A DNA stretch of 64,000 nt from Lineus longissimus (Eukaryota > Nemertea > Pilidiophora > Heteronemertea > Lineidae), in the NCBI RefSeq assembly GCF_910592395.1, contig NC_088322.1:8737431-8801430 (forward strand), read 5' to 3'. Of this stretch, positions 1 to 12,377 are shown piece after piece; positions within the stretch are counted from its first letter, which is position 1; every line of letters begins with the position of its first letter. Under the pieces are notes generated by a model. The model was not told the origin of the DNA, ran no database searches, and was given only the letters and a program-made list of their open reading frames with translations. Made by a program: the position numbers and the translations under genes.

Positions 1-307
1 CATTTTGGTCGTGTGCAGCACATCGAAATCACTCGGGAAAAATACGTTTATACCGACTTTTCTACAAAAATGCCTCAAGCAGCATGAACACAACTTAGAA
101 AATCTGTTCCAGTCATTGGTTTAACGTGTCGATGAACATGCCTTTTATCTTATTACGGTGCTTTATCAGGCTGAAGTTTTACTCTTAGCTGGTGTTTTAG
201 TAACGGCCCAAACGCGGTTTTCTCTCGAAAACTTCATAACTTAATGATTTAATTCTGCCAAGAATCAAGTGCTGGTTTGGTCACCCTTATGAAAAGAAAC
301 CACTCAC

Positions 308-3300
308 TTAAACATCCGGCTTCGTCGATATGATCTTTACAATCGCCATATCCATCGCAGCGATCCACTGGAAGGATACAGTGATCTTCGCCCGGGCATG
401 GGAGGTAGCCCGGACGGCACCGCTCGTCATCTAAAAAGCATAGATTGAACGGACGTAAGAGAGGGTTTGTGATGTGTGTGCTGATGCGCTGATCACAACA
501 CAACTGGCATTGGTGATATCAATTTACCCCGACGCAGATGGAGGGGAAGGAGTATCACGGCCTTCAGTGACTGGATTAAGATATCATAATATAATTCGTT
601 TATAAGGTCATTAATCCCATTCTCACCAATCCAATGGTACCCTAGATTGCGATAGTAACCGAGGACTACTCTGTTTCCCCTTTGAGTAAAATTTGTTTCG
701 AACCAGTCCGGCTGCATAGTTCCTCGATTTTTCGCAGTGAGACTAAAAAATCGGAGAACGACAATGCTTGAATGTACCCAATGTATCGCAAAATCACTCA
801 TTTGAGAAGACAGAAGGACATTTTTCTGCTGCAGTCACGTTCTAGTTTACTTATTATCTATTCATCTGTGAAAAGTTGGTTATTCTGTCTTTAGGAGAAA
901 GAATTTCTGTATTGAAAAAAGAAAACATACAGAGGAATTTTGCGGAGGCCGTCTCGTAACTATGGAAACTGGCTTGACGAACATGTAACCTCGGTCACCA
1001 CCGGACACCTCTTTGTAAAGTATGATGTTATATTATATACTATCGTTTTATTATGCTGTAATATATCAAAACTTTAGGTGCGCTCACCCGTGCAATTCCT
1101 TTCATCCGTGCCGTCAATACAGTTGATCACATTATCACAGCGGCTGAAGTAATTCACACATTGTGGGATCTCTGTGCATTTGAATTCATTGGTCGTGCAG
1201 TCAATATCTGACGAAATGAAAATACAATGATACAATCATGTTGCGCCTCAGTAAAAATCCGTTTACTGATTGGCTCACAGGCGTAACGTGTCCACCTGAC
1301 AATTGCATCTGCGCTGAAAACAGTAACATATGGCCTGGGGGTGGGGGGTGGGGGTGGGGGGTTATGAGATTTAGCACATGCCGTTCTGTTAATTGGTAAG
1401 GTTGGCTGCCCATAAATAATGCAAATTAGAACTTTGAACCAGTGCAATTATATTATATAAGAATCTAATATGAGCTTTTAGCAGTGTTTAGTGAAATTTA
1501 CAAAATAAAAACGCAAGAAAGGAAAAACTATTTTCAGTACTGCAAAATTACGCATGAAACGAAAAAAAATATTTTCCAAAGCTACAATTTACAACTAACA
1601 ATTTCTTCTTACTGCACCACTTGGAAAGTAAGAAAAATGTTTATCCCTTGATTTAGAGATGTATGGTTACCTTACTATTGCCATTCAAAGGGGCACTAGC
1701 TTTGGACTGATCACTATACATCTGCAGAAGTCGAGCTTTGTCTCTTTACAAAGCTGAGAAGGGAACATGTAATCAACTTCACCCTGGGATAGGGTTCTGG
1801 TTGATTGCAGCTTGAGAGGGAGGGAGATGAAAGTACGCACCTGCATTGTAACGTATTGTAAAGTTGACCTTCTCTACTCCTTCTGCGCTAGCTGTGGCTG
1901 CCACTTTGACTAATATCTCAATATTTTCTTCGAGAATCCTCGGCAGCTGCCCATCGCAAGAATAAGGCGTAGGGTTGCTGTCATATGTCGGCGATATCAG
2001 ACCCGAAGGGTTATTATGCGCTGATGGAGCTTTTCTTGCATTGTCGCTTCCTGTAAAACAGTCATAAACACTCGGTTTATCACTCATAAGCGAGAAAGCG
2101 CTCCGGTGTGACGTACACGTGTCAATATACGTAAGATGTGTTGTCAAAAACGAGCCTTATATATTCTTGGTATTGTGAATCATTCATACGTTTTTGATAC
2201 GAATAATGTCATACGGTAGCAATTTTTCGTAAATTTCCAATTTTGGATGATTATGGTATGCAGGCGTGCTGAATGTATACATTCAGCCACTGATATATAC
2301 AACGTAGTTCAACAAGATGCAGGCATGTCCTACCTATAAAGTTGAACAGACAAAAATGCATACAGCTGGAACATATTAGACACGCAAAATTTTAAATCAG
2401 CCCCTCCTCCGAAAGCCACACGATTCCAGGCGGGCACATGCGATATGACATTTACTTATAACAGCAAGTGGAACATTTCACCTTCCTCACCGGTGATGAC
2501 GTCACCACATTTTATGGAGAGAATGACCTAACATCTGAAAAAAAGGTCGCGGATGTCAACTAAAACGTCTTCAGTGTATGGACTATGATTCTTGTTGTAT
2601 TTTGGATATCTATTAGTCTTTTAGTCATGAGATAAATATTATCATGATCATGTTTTAAGTGGAGTTTTACCTGGCGTTTCGTTGTTAGTGGTTCGACGAC
2701 TGTCGTCCTGCGGGTCTGCAGTTGATGTGTTCGGAACCTGAGCGCAGTCTGTGTGATCATAATAAATCTGTCTAACATCATCTGAATATCCTATTATACG
2801 GAGTGTATCGTCTTCAGGAAGCAAGCTGATATCCTGAAACAAGTCACTTCTTAATAAGTATTACGCAGTTTTCGAGATTTTTTTGGTGATTCCACATAAT
2901 CATTACATTGCTAGTTTATTTTGCCGTGATTCCGTTAAGCATTAGGTTGCTCTTTTAAACGTCGTTTCGAGAATCACCATGCGATCAAACCGTATCTGTA
3001 AAGCGCAGAAAATATACAGTGCAACTGACATTCCGGAACCAACAATAACTGATAAGTGATCAAAAACCCCATCCCAAGTCAAAAGACCCAGAGACAAGAT
3101 CTTCAGTTCCGTATGCTATATGTAAAACATTGATAAACAATCTCATTACATTCCTCCGGCTATTTCATCAGTGTATTCTGTTATGTTCCAATTCTTACCG
3201 CTAACCGGATGTCCCAGTATCCACCCCTGACAATGCTCTCTAAAACGACGCTACATCCATCCTCGCTGGAGTTATATATGCTATTAGGGCCTGAGAGGTA

Positions 3301-4064
3301 GATAGTCCCTCCTCCGGACACTTTAAGGTTACGGTAGCTTTCGTTACCACATAATTCGTCCAGGTAATAAACTGAAACCAAAAAAAATCATGTAAGAATA
3401 TATTGCATTTTGCTATATCAGAACGTGCACAATAAACACACGTACTGATTCAGATTTTTAAGGCAGTTTCATTTTTTGATTAAAAACATCAGCACACTTA
3501 ACAAGCGTTTGACATCTACGGTGGCTGGGAAAGGACATCATGCAATTTTTTTTCTCAAAATAATCTCGGAATTTCGACTTTTTACGGCGTCCTTCACGTC
3601 TTCATTCAACTTTCCTTTTCACATTTCCTGCCAAATAAATCATGGTAAGTACCGTATCAGTGCAAACATGGTCTTTTGAGAACAACTAAGTAAACATCTA
3701 TTAGCCAGAGTTATTGAGTGGCAGGAGTTCAAGCCTCGATTTCGTAAGTCAGAATTCCGAGATAAAAAGTTGGAATTCATGGTCATGGTCAGTGCAGGTG
3801 ACGATACTGATGGGGACCATCGGTCGATGTTTGAATTGGACGGTGGAAGGGTTACCAGTTAGGTGGACTGCCAGGCCACTGGATTCACTTGTAAAACCTC
3901 AACCATACGATTATGGGCATAAACCAAAACACCCAAATAGTACTAATTTTCAGATAAGTGCAAGAATACGTACCTTTTGGGGTGAGATGATTACCCAAGG
4001 TTGTCAGGCCCTGGAGCAAAATACATAGTATCAACGAGTAAACAGGGTCACGAAACAAACTCAT
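308..4064 (-). CDS. CUB + LDL-receptor class A domain protein, 5' part (continues beyond left edge)
   Basis: Six phase-consistent exons on the minus strand: 4064-3974 (start ATG, signal peptide MSLFRDPVYSLILCILLQG), 3371-3199, 2833-2671, 2050-1841, 1207-1088 and 430-308. Exons 2-4 form one CUB domain: a start with LCGNES, then GGTIYLSG, then DDTLRIIG, and a C-terminal beta strand ending VNFTIRYNA. About 55 polar residues interrupt it. Exons 5 and 6 are each one LDLa module, with six cysteines and calcium-site acids (CIDGTDERNC and CDGYGDCKDHIDEAGC). Both are phase 1-1, the usual shuffling unit. A donor follows at 307, so the gene runs on to the left. CUB/LDLa proteins are extracellular or membrane-anchored binding proteins; ligand and C-terminus are not visible. 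A TATA-like element lies only about 25 bp upstream of the ATG, implying a very short leader or a missed 5' exon. Domain calls are strong; the named function is open. Confidence 0.85.
1335..1365 (+). other. G-run tract (potential G-quadruplex) in CUB/LDLa intron
   Basis: CCTGGGGGTGGGGGGTGGGGGTGGGGGG carries four runs of five or more G on the plus strand. That is the template strand for the minus-strand gene's C-rich RNA. It lies in the intron between exons 2050-1841 and 1207-1088. Confidence 0.6.
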
Positions 4065-6707
4065 TTTGAGAGAGAAATAATAGGTTTTATAGAATGTGAC
4101 GAAACGGGAAGAGTAGATATTTTTTCACCATGGTTTGCCCATGTTGGCAAGATTTGTCATGAGCTGGACTGCGTAATCTTCAAGAGTTCGAGGGGTGCAT
4201 GGGAGGTTACGATGACCTCAAAGAGCAAACATTGTTTATGCAACATGCAAAAAGATATTGTTTAACATTTGAGATAATGTATATTTTGCCATCTTTCTTG
4301 ATGAGAAAAGGAACTGATAGCAAATAATTGTGTCTGTTTACGAAATGTTCACCTTCGTCACCTTCGATATGAATAGACTGACCCCGATATCTTTTGATCA
4401 AAGTGCATTAAAATTCGATATATTACGCACGCATACAATAGTATATTATCTGTGCTATGTTTCATGTCGGTGCGCTATCCGATCATTTAAGAGGTCAAGC
4501 AATTATTGACTTTGATAAGAGAAGTGAAGAGAAAGTGATATATAGAATTTATTATTATCAGTTCGATCAAACCGCCCCTCTTTAATTCTCAGGTGAACAA
4601 ATAAATCGCTCTCTGTGCACTAGGTGGCGGTTTCTTTGTTGGCGTTATCTCATTTTTAGATCACTATAAATTCGATTATTTAAGACACCCCTGTGTTGAC
4701 CTCCCCGTTGACAGATTAAGAAAAGGAACGCATAATGCATAGATATCACATAATATAGCTTGATAAAGCCCGACCGCCCTTGGTAGGTTATAGTATGTTT
4801 ACAATTTTAGTGTACAGAATATAAGAGCCGATGATAATAAAAACCAAGCAAGATACATACTATGCAAATCACTGTCGAAATAAGTAAAGTATTCGGTATT
4901 GCAACTCGATTTTCAGGTTGATCATAATGATTATCTCAAAGAATTACCTGACATAGTTTGTTTCGTTTTCACCTTGCATCAATATCTTCGTTGACAGTCA
5001 TGATCAGTTAATCAATAAGTTATATACAGAGTATCGTCGAAATATTTGACCTGACAGGTATACACAAAGCTTTCAGTGAATAGAAAACAAAATGGCTTGT
5101 GGTCGAAGCACACCAGGTTCGTAATCTTTCCTACCTCTTTATTTACTTTAGCTAACATACCATCTGTTGTTAAAAAAGAGCTGCTTTGATCCGGTGTAAC
5201 GTTTTTGATTGTACCCAATATTTCAGTGTTCCTTACAATGCAAGACGAGTTAACCGTCATGACATTGCGTATAAAAAAATGATGGCCAGTCAACAACTGT
5301 TTTGCGTCCTCGTCGGCAGTGGTCTGCGGAGTAACCATCCCATCCTCCAACGGCAACGATGAGCAACGTCAGAACTCTGTGATGGAGATTGCAACTATTT
5401 GCGCTTATCAAGGTACATTCCCAAAGGAAGGGATTTACTGACCAGGTTTATGGCACGTTTTTTGTAGCAAAATTTGATTTTTCACAGCATTCGTTCGATT
5501 ATTTACAACATTCGTTCGATTTGTCACAACATTCATTCGATTTCTCATGAAATTCATTACATTTGTTCGATTCATTAGACACAATTCGATTATTTCATGG
5601 ACATTCATTCAATTCAATGCAGCTATATTCATTTGATCACTGACATATTCATTCGATGAAATCGAAGTAACATTTTTAATCCTATAAAGTCAACCACGAC
5701 ATTCGTTAATTAACCGAACATACCGCTCGTCTTTATTGCGCACATTCATTCGATAGTGACACACATTCATTCGATTTTGAACACGTCCATTCGATATTTT
5801 TGCATACCTTCATTCGATCCTTGCGCACATTCATTCGATTTCTGAACAGGTTTCATTCGATTTTCTAAACTGTTCATTCGATTTCTGAACAGGTCTATTC
5901 GATTTTTTCATACTTTCATTCGATTTTCCTACACTTTTATTCGATTTTGCACACATGCATTCGATTTTTCTCCGCGCGTTCATTCGATTCGTACACTCAT
6001 TCATTCGATTTTCACAGTAAATCCTATTCGATTCCGATTGGTTAATGCTGGCACGTGTATGCGGTTACCTATGTATACAGTGTACGTAGGCTGTATGCAC
6101 TGGGTGGAGTAGGACACTGACTGACACTGGTACTGGACAGAGAGCCCGGCATCATCAGCAGAGAAATAAATCGTTCCCGTTCCCATCACTAATTAGGCCT
6201 ACTACTTCTTAGTTTATTACCTTGCCATGAGATTCCCCATTTTTTCGAATGCTAACACGCATTTCTGTCATTGTGGAAGCTGAAGAATCGCCAAGAAAGA
6301 TCGAAAGTAATCAACAATCTCCGCGCGTCCAGGCGGCTGATGCAGTGACGTCACAAGATGGCACATGACCCTTGGCGAATCGAACGAATGTCGCACATTA
6401 TGAATCGAATGAATTTCGGGATTAGCTGTTCCGGCATTCGTTCGATTCCACCAGCTGCATTCGATCGTTACAATCGAATGCGATTTGATTTGATTCTATG
6501 TATCGTCGATTTGATCACGTTTTGATTCATTCGAAAAAATCAAACAGTTCATTCGATTTATTGTTATGTGTTCGAAAGCGTTTTGCTCATTCGATTTAAG
6601 TAGACGCCTATTTGGTGTCTGGGATAATGGTCAATCAAACGTTCTAATCATCAAATTATGCTACATCTAACATGCTATACAGGTTTCACGCTCTATCATT
6701 ATTCCAG
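4065..6707. other. Intergenic: unassigned ORF and the ATTCGATT-rich tract
   Basis: No gene can be supported here. A minus-strand open frame (about 5371-5012, roughly 115 codons, no clear splice sites, no recognised domain) is the longest and may be a stray exon or chance. From about 5,460 to 6,600 the DNA is dominated by short repeats of the ATTCGATT motif, described separately. The missing N-terminal exon of the plus-strand SLC17 gene may also lie here. Confidence 0.5.
5460..6600. repeat. Irregular array of ATTCATTCGATT-type motifs
   Basis: The core ATTCGATT (often preceded by ATTC or CATTC) recurs more than 20 times with irregular spacing of roughly 15-35 bp. From about 5,484 to 6,030 nearly all copies read in the plus orientation. 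Around 6,375-6,480 several are reversed (AATCGAATGAAT), and mixed copies follow to about 6,597. The spacer sequences are not conserved, so this is not an ordinary minisatellite. The tract ends about 110 bp before the first visible SLC17 exon. Confidence 0.75.
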
Positions 6708-9700
6708 TTTTCTGCACGTGGCGTTATGGCATCGCCTATATCGGCTTCTTCGGCATGTTTCTGATGTATGCAATGAGATTGAATCTCAGCCTCGGTATCG
6801 TGTGCATGGTGAAGAGATCAACCAATAGGGAGTCGTCAAATTTGACACTGACCAATCAGACTACGCCGTCGTATTTGAATTTAAATGTTACACCAACAGA
6901 TGGCATTGTCGAGGACCAGTGTTTGGCATCGATAAGGTCTGACTCGGATATAGTAAGTTACCCAGAAAGCGTTTAAGCAGAAGATTCTTTGATTTTTAAA
7001 AATAATTTTCATTGTCAGTTATAGACCTACTCATGGATTCAAATTCGGGCGAGAAACCCACACGAGATCAAGAAGTACCTTGATAGATTTAACAATTTTA
7101 TTGCACAGGTGGCGGTATTGCTCTATTTACAGCAATGAAAATCGGATGACAGCGTCAAGCTGAATTCGAGACAAACAGTTTAGTATCCGACAGTATTTAC
7201 CATCTCCGTAAGCATACTATAATTTATTTTTAGGAAGGGACATTCGAATGGCCACGGTCCCTCCAAGGCACCATGCTGAGCGCCTACTTCTACGGGTATA
7301 TCGTCACCCAGATTCCAGGCGGATGGCTGGCGAAGCGATTCGGTGCGAAAATGATACTATTCCTCGGGCTAACTGTGTCGGCAGCAGGCACCTTCCTTAC
7401 CCCCTTGGCGGCAAGGACCAGCATGTATTTTGTGATTGCCATAAGGGTTGTTGTTGGGATCGGATCGGTATGTTTTTGTTACACATCATCAGGAGCGTAG
7501 CTAGCAGAGGGGGAGGGGACAAATTCCCCTGTAAGTCACATAAAATCTGGGGGTGCATGATTTTTGCCGAAGCAAGACGGTGTAATTTTACAACGCTCCC
7601 ACCCCCAACCAAAAAGCTAACCACGCCCGTATATAAGATTTTTATGGAAATCTGTCCATTTCTGATCACTATCAAGCAGTTTCTTTCTAGATATATAATG
7701 TCAATATCTTTTGCTAGGGTGTCATGTTCCCCTGCTGCCATCAGTTGTGGGCCCACTGGGCGCCAGTCTTCGAGAGAACCAAGCTAGTCTCGCTGAGCTA
7801 CTCCGGGACCATCTTTGGCAACATCGTCACATATTTCCTTTCAGGTTATCTCTGTGTGTATGGGTTTGATGGAGGATGGCCGTCTATTTTCTACATATCT
7901 GGTTGGTAAACATTTCCAAGGCTTTGAATGAGCAAGGCATCAATCGATTTATACATACTAGTTGTCAATCACAGTGTTTTCAGATTCACTTGCTTAGTTA
8001 TCATTCACCGTTGCCTTGCGCTTAAACAATTGAAGAATGTCGTTTCGACCCGAAACAAAACTCCAGAGTTTTCAACCTTACGGTGTGATATGAATTGGTC
8101 ACTGCAAGTTCCCAAACGTAAGAGAAGAAGGTCATGAACTGCAAAGCGAAACTCAGTGCTGGACTGTCGGGCCGTTTACACGGGACCAAACCGATCTCGA
8201 TCGAATCGGATCGTTCTAGACAGGCCTGCCGTGTAAACGCGCACGAATGTGATCTGGTCTAGAGTACATCTACGTCATGACGGACCTAACCAAAATTGCT
8301 TACATTTTCGCATTGCTACAATGAAAGACCTAATACAGAAACCACATGTCTGTTGACTGTGCTTTAATAGAGACTGGCATCATGCCTAGTCTCTCTAAGG
8401 CACCTATTCCATAGAGCTTTACCCTATACTATACTATACGCGAACAATAGTTTCATGGTCATGCACCCTTTGTGAAGCCATTGTTCGCGTATAGTGTAGT
8501 ATACCGTATACCTCTATGGGGAAGGTGCCTTTAGGCGGACACAGACTACACACTGTTTAAGGTTCTGGGTTACCAAGTATTGAAGGCAGATGTGGACAAG
8601 TTGGTCAAGTAGCTAAACATTTCACAGACAGACTAACATTTAACTCTCTATTTTAATGGAATCCATGCCTCTGCGGTGGGCTACCCAAGAATAAAATCCC
8701 CTTGACCTTGATGATTCTGGAGGGAAAATACAAAGATAGCTACTGTTGATATGCTGACAGTGCTTGTCCAGAGGAAGAGAAGGGCAATTTCGATTTTATT
8801 TAGGGATTTGATATGCTTGTTCTTGTATTCTTTTGACGTGACATCCCATATCCCTGGTCGATCCTGTACCAGCTCTATGAATTTGAAGGTTTCCGCCGTA
8901 GATATGTTACAAGTATCTGCCAGAGCTCCTCTTCTATTCAGTATGCAGGATGCTACTGACCAAATGCCCACTACACAGATCTCCAGCATCTTCAGACACA
9001 GGAATGCAATCTGGTATCACTTACAACACCAGAAATAGACCTATTTTGAGGTCATTACCATTGACCAACTCAGTTTAGATACCAACACACCTGTCAACAA
9101 CAGGCCAAGATAAACAAATTGCTTGGCAAGAATAGAGCAGTCTCCCTCAGCGGCCAACACTTGGCAGAGTACCTCCCCAGTATCAAATTACTTTGCAAAG
9201 AAAAGTTTGTGGACCAGACACACTGCCATGGAAGTTACCTGAAGGGATGGTATCAATTAAAACACTTTAGATAGATGGTAGTCTGTGTCCGCCTTTAAAG
9301 CACAGTTAATAGAGACTGGCATCATGCCTAGTCTCTCTTAAAGCACAGACAACAGACACCACTATACCCCCTCACACTCAGAAACCACAACCCCTTCCTG
9401 CTACTTAATACTTCTTGTTCGATGTACACACTAATACGACATAACGAGACTTACGCCATTCATGGCGTCGTGAGCATCCGCTCAAGTCTCTCTGGTCTGG
9501 CCGGGTCTGGTCGGTACCGTGTAAATGGCGCAATTATTTCATAGTGTTTGGTCATAAGCTCCGATTTCAAAATCTGCAAATTGAAAAGTACTCAAATGAA
9601 CCAAAACCAAATTGGCTTTCAGGAATAGCAGAGGTAGTGTGGCTGGCCATATGGTTAGGACTTGTTTATAACTCACCGAGTGAGCACCCCTGTATATCCG

Positions 9701-12344
9701 AGGACGAGAAAGACTATATCATAGACAACATTGGCGACTCAGTGGCAAAGACGGTAAATAATTGTACATCGTCATTAAAATCTGATTTTGAAAAGAAGAA
9801 GAACGACGACAGACCCAGCAAACGTATGAAAATGGAATTCGTGATATGTTAATTATTGAAGTTTTATTCCCTATCGGCAAAAGCAAATTCATGCATTCAT
9901 TTTCGCAAACCGAAATTTAGATCCACCGAATCTGTAATTGAGGTAACAGTACGCTTATTATCAAAATCATTGTGATTATGATTAAAATTGTTATAACACT
10001 TCGAGTCTTGGCGTCACACGTGCTGATATCTGCTTAATACTCATTCATCATTTTTACAAAACGATTAGCTCTTCTGTCTTTAATAGTTTTGGGATATACT
10101 TTTTCTAAGTGATATATGCTTGATTGCCAAACTGCGCGAAAATATCACACAGGAAGCTAAGATTTCATCTTTGCTAACAAATATTGTATTATGTCCTGTT
10201 GTCTATCAATCTTATAATTATGTTTCCAACAGAGAGCAGGATATAGGGTCACTGTACACAGGGCGCTGGTGTACAAATGTACTGGTGACCAACTAAATCA
10301 ACTCCTGGGAAACATATTCTAATGCTCTTTTCTCCCCTGACAGAGTCAACGTGTACCATGGCTTAAGTTTGCCACCTCAATGCCTCTGATTGCCATAATA
10401 GTTGCCCACGTGTGTAACAACTACGTCCAGTATACGCTGATGACATGCCTGCCGACTTATATGAAAGATGTCTTGAAGTTTGACATGAAGCAAGTGAGTT
10501 GCAAACTTGCCTTACTTGACAGTAAGGCAGGTGGGTAGTAATTACGAAGGAATTCGTATTTCTTGATCTATCTTACGAATTCATATTGACCAGAAAAACA
10601 TCAATCGTCTTTCTTCAGGGCTTGAAAAGGAGTCATTCCTGACTTCTGTAGCGGGCAGTGCTATCTCCTTACCGACAAATAAGAAAGATAAAAAACGGAA
10701 TTCAAGCTGAAATGTGCATAATTTACACTATATATGGGCATGGTACCTTCCGAATCGCATTGTAATTGTCATCCTTTGAATTTCAGAACGGTTTGTTTTC
10801 CTCGTTGCCCTATGTCACCATGCTCATATGCGCCATCATATTCGGCCAGCTTGCCGATTGCCTCCGAGACAGGGGGATCCGAACAGTCATTGTGAGGAAG
10901 GTTTATCAATTCCTAGGTAAATTGAACTGTGTACGATCCGAGATAGAGGTACATCATTATCAGAATGAAGCCATGTCATTGAATCTCTTAACCGTTCAAG
11001 GAACCCAAGACGAAGTCATGTCTCTTTGTAGACATCTAATTAACCATTTCCAGGTCGAAAATCTCGATGAAATTATTTTCAGATGCCGAGTTAAAATTTC
11101 ATTCAGTTTGTAGCCGCGCATGTACATCATAAGATTCTATGAGGAATCTTATTTGAAATCTTAACTAAGAATCCTGCAATAATCTTGTAACGAATGTTTG
11201 AAACTGAATACATGTAAAATGTTATGTAAGAGTATTATAAGAATCTTATCGTGAGTCTCACCTGGCACACCTTATAGTGAGTTTTCGCAAATCCCCCGAA
11301 ACATCAACGTGAACGCCTACCTCATTGTCCGACATCGTTATCATGGGGTCGAACAATGAGATGGGCGTTGACGCTGGCGTTTCGGGGATTTGCAAAAGCT
11401 CCCTATACGACATCCTGTAACGCCGGTAGTCACACGAGTGAGGAGTTTTATACTGTCCCAAGACTGCACTTGTTCAAACGGGCCAGGGGCAAAGGGGTGG
11501 TAATGAAAAAAGACGCATTTCGACCGTGCACATAGTTAATACATTTTGTTCATGATCAGAATGAATAAGGAACAGTCACCAAGACATTTCATGCACCGAC
11601 CAGCCAGAGACAACAGCATGGCCAATCATACATGATACAAAGCAAGTAAGTCGGGAAGACGAAGTAGATGTACGGTGTCCTATAAATCAGTAATTAATTC
11701 GTTGCAGCCTTCGTGCTCCCCGCCATCTTTCTGATCGCCGCAAGCTTCGTCGATTGCGAGAGGCGGATGGTAGCAGTGGGCCTACTCATAACAGCCGTTG
11801 CGTGCTCGTCCTTGAACAGGTCGGGGTATGTAGTTAATCATCTAGATATTGCGCCAAGATACGGTGGAATACTCTTTGGAATCACTAACACCTTCGCTAC
11901 TATTCCTGGGATGACCGCACCGATTGCTGTAGGACAACTCACGAGTAACGTAAGTCATATCATCCTTTTTAGTAGACCGTAGTTGTTGTAGTCGTTAGAG
12001 ATAATCAGAAATGTTTTCTTCAGTACATTCCGTGTTGCAACTGACTTGCACAGTACCGGAGTCTGACAGACTCTGACTGTACTAAAGTTGTGATCAATTT
12101 CTTTTTGAATTGACAGAACAGTTATTTCGGATATTGGCGTTACCGTGGTTACCGGTTTTAATTATGATTAAGTACCTTTTTTCAATTACAGGGTACCCGT
12201 GAAGAATGGCAGGTCGTCTTCTACATATGCGCCGGCGTGGCGATATTTGGGGCCATCTTTTATTCCATCTTCGCTGACGGAAAGGAGCAGTCATGGGCTC
12301 GAGATCAAAGGTCAGAACAGGAAATCAGTATGATGGAAAAATAA
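6708..12344 (+). CDS. SLC17-family anion transporter, copy 1 (MFS; sialin/VGLUT/Na-phosphate type)
   Basis: Eight exons: 6708-6952, 7234-7467, 7718-7901, 9623-9753, 10344-10493, 10787-10916, 11708-11949 and 12192-12344 (stop TAA). All phases match and give about 489 residues; family members are usually 450-580. Family signatures occur in order: [12 protein letters not shown] then [15 protein letters not shown] (TM1), a glycosylated-looking loop with NLT and [57 protein letters not shown] with NGLFSSLPY, and [20 protein letters not shown]. It should be a 12-helix organic anion or phosphate transporter in plasma or vesicle membrane; substrate cannot be read. Exon 1 enters in phase 1, so a short upstream start exon is missing. 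The C-tail is short and polar (ends EISMMEK). A poly(A) signal lies at 12372. Intron 3 carries nested transposons. Confidence 0.92.
8400..8530. repeat. Long palindrome (hairpin MITE-like)
   Basis: The arms pair around a centre near 8,460: GGCACC, CCATAGAG and the stretch CTATACTATACGCGAACAAT on the left are mirrored by ATTGTTCGCGTATAGTGTAG, CCTCTATGG and GGTGCC on the right. Next to it, AGAGACTGGCATCATGCCTAGTCTCTCT is itself near-palindromic. That sequence occurs twice (about 8,368 and 9,308), bracketing the MADF element. Confidence 0.65.
8534..9297 (-). mobile_element. Defective Harbinger-like element carrying a MADF-domain fragment
   Basis: Terminal inverted repeats GGCGGACACAGACTAC (8,534) and GTAGTCTGTGTCCGCC (9,297) bound a 0.76-kb segment flanked by T/A-rich bases (TTTA on both sides). 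Inside, the minus-strand frame 8989-8681 contains [21 protein letters not shown] followed by [12 protein letters not shown]. This matches the first two helices of a MADF (Myb/SANT-like) DNA-binding domain, after which the frame turns hydrophobic and non-MADF. MADF/Myb-like proteins are the usual second gene of PIF/Harbinger transposons, whose target duplications are 3-bp TWA. The transposase itself is absent. Family assignment is inference; the MADF resemblance and the TIRs are seen directly. Confidence 0.6.
11277..11403. mobile_element. 127-bp palindromic MITE, copy 1
   Basis: A near-perfect palindrome: GTGAGTTTTCGCAAATCCCC at the left, GGGGATTTGCAAAAGCTCCC at the right, with AACGTGAACGCCTACCTCAT mirrored by ATGAGATGGGCGTTGACGCT. 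Flanked by TA on both sides. It lies in SLC17 copy 1 intron 6. Relatives are at 33,557, 48,797 and 51,064. Confidence 0.75.
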
Positions 12345-12371
12345 GATAAAAAGAAATAACCTCCGTCAGTC

Positions 12372-12377
12372 AATAAA
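12372..12377 (+). terminator. Poly(A) signal AATAAA of SLC17 copy 1
   Basis: AATAAA lies 28 bases after the SLC17 copy 1 stop codon on the same strand, a normal distance for a compact 3' UTR. Confidence 0.6.

Larger units (their letters stand above)
8171..9530. mobile_element. Nested inverted-repeat element in SLC17 intron 3 (outer element)
   Basis: The left end reads GCCGTTTACACGGGACCAAA and the right end is its imperfect inverted complement (CCGTGTAAATGGC), with related subterminal GGTCTGGTC motifs. Between them lie a palindrome (about 8,363-8,530) and a separate inverted-repeat element (8,534-9,297) that appear to have inserted later. A shorter relative with similar CACGGGACCA termini lies at about 41,101-41,467. 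No transposase is visible, so it is best read as a non-autonomous DNA transposon hit by later insertions. Superfamily is unassigned. Confidence 0.6.

Noticed and set aside
6001-6189. 62-codon minus frame between the ATTCGATT tracts
   Set aside because: Partly encoded by the repeat words; no domain or splice signal.
7248-7787. 179-codon frame overlapping SLC17 exons 2-3
   Set aside because: Out of frame with the transporter motifs and runs through the intron.
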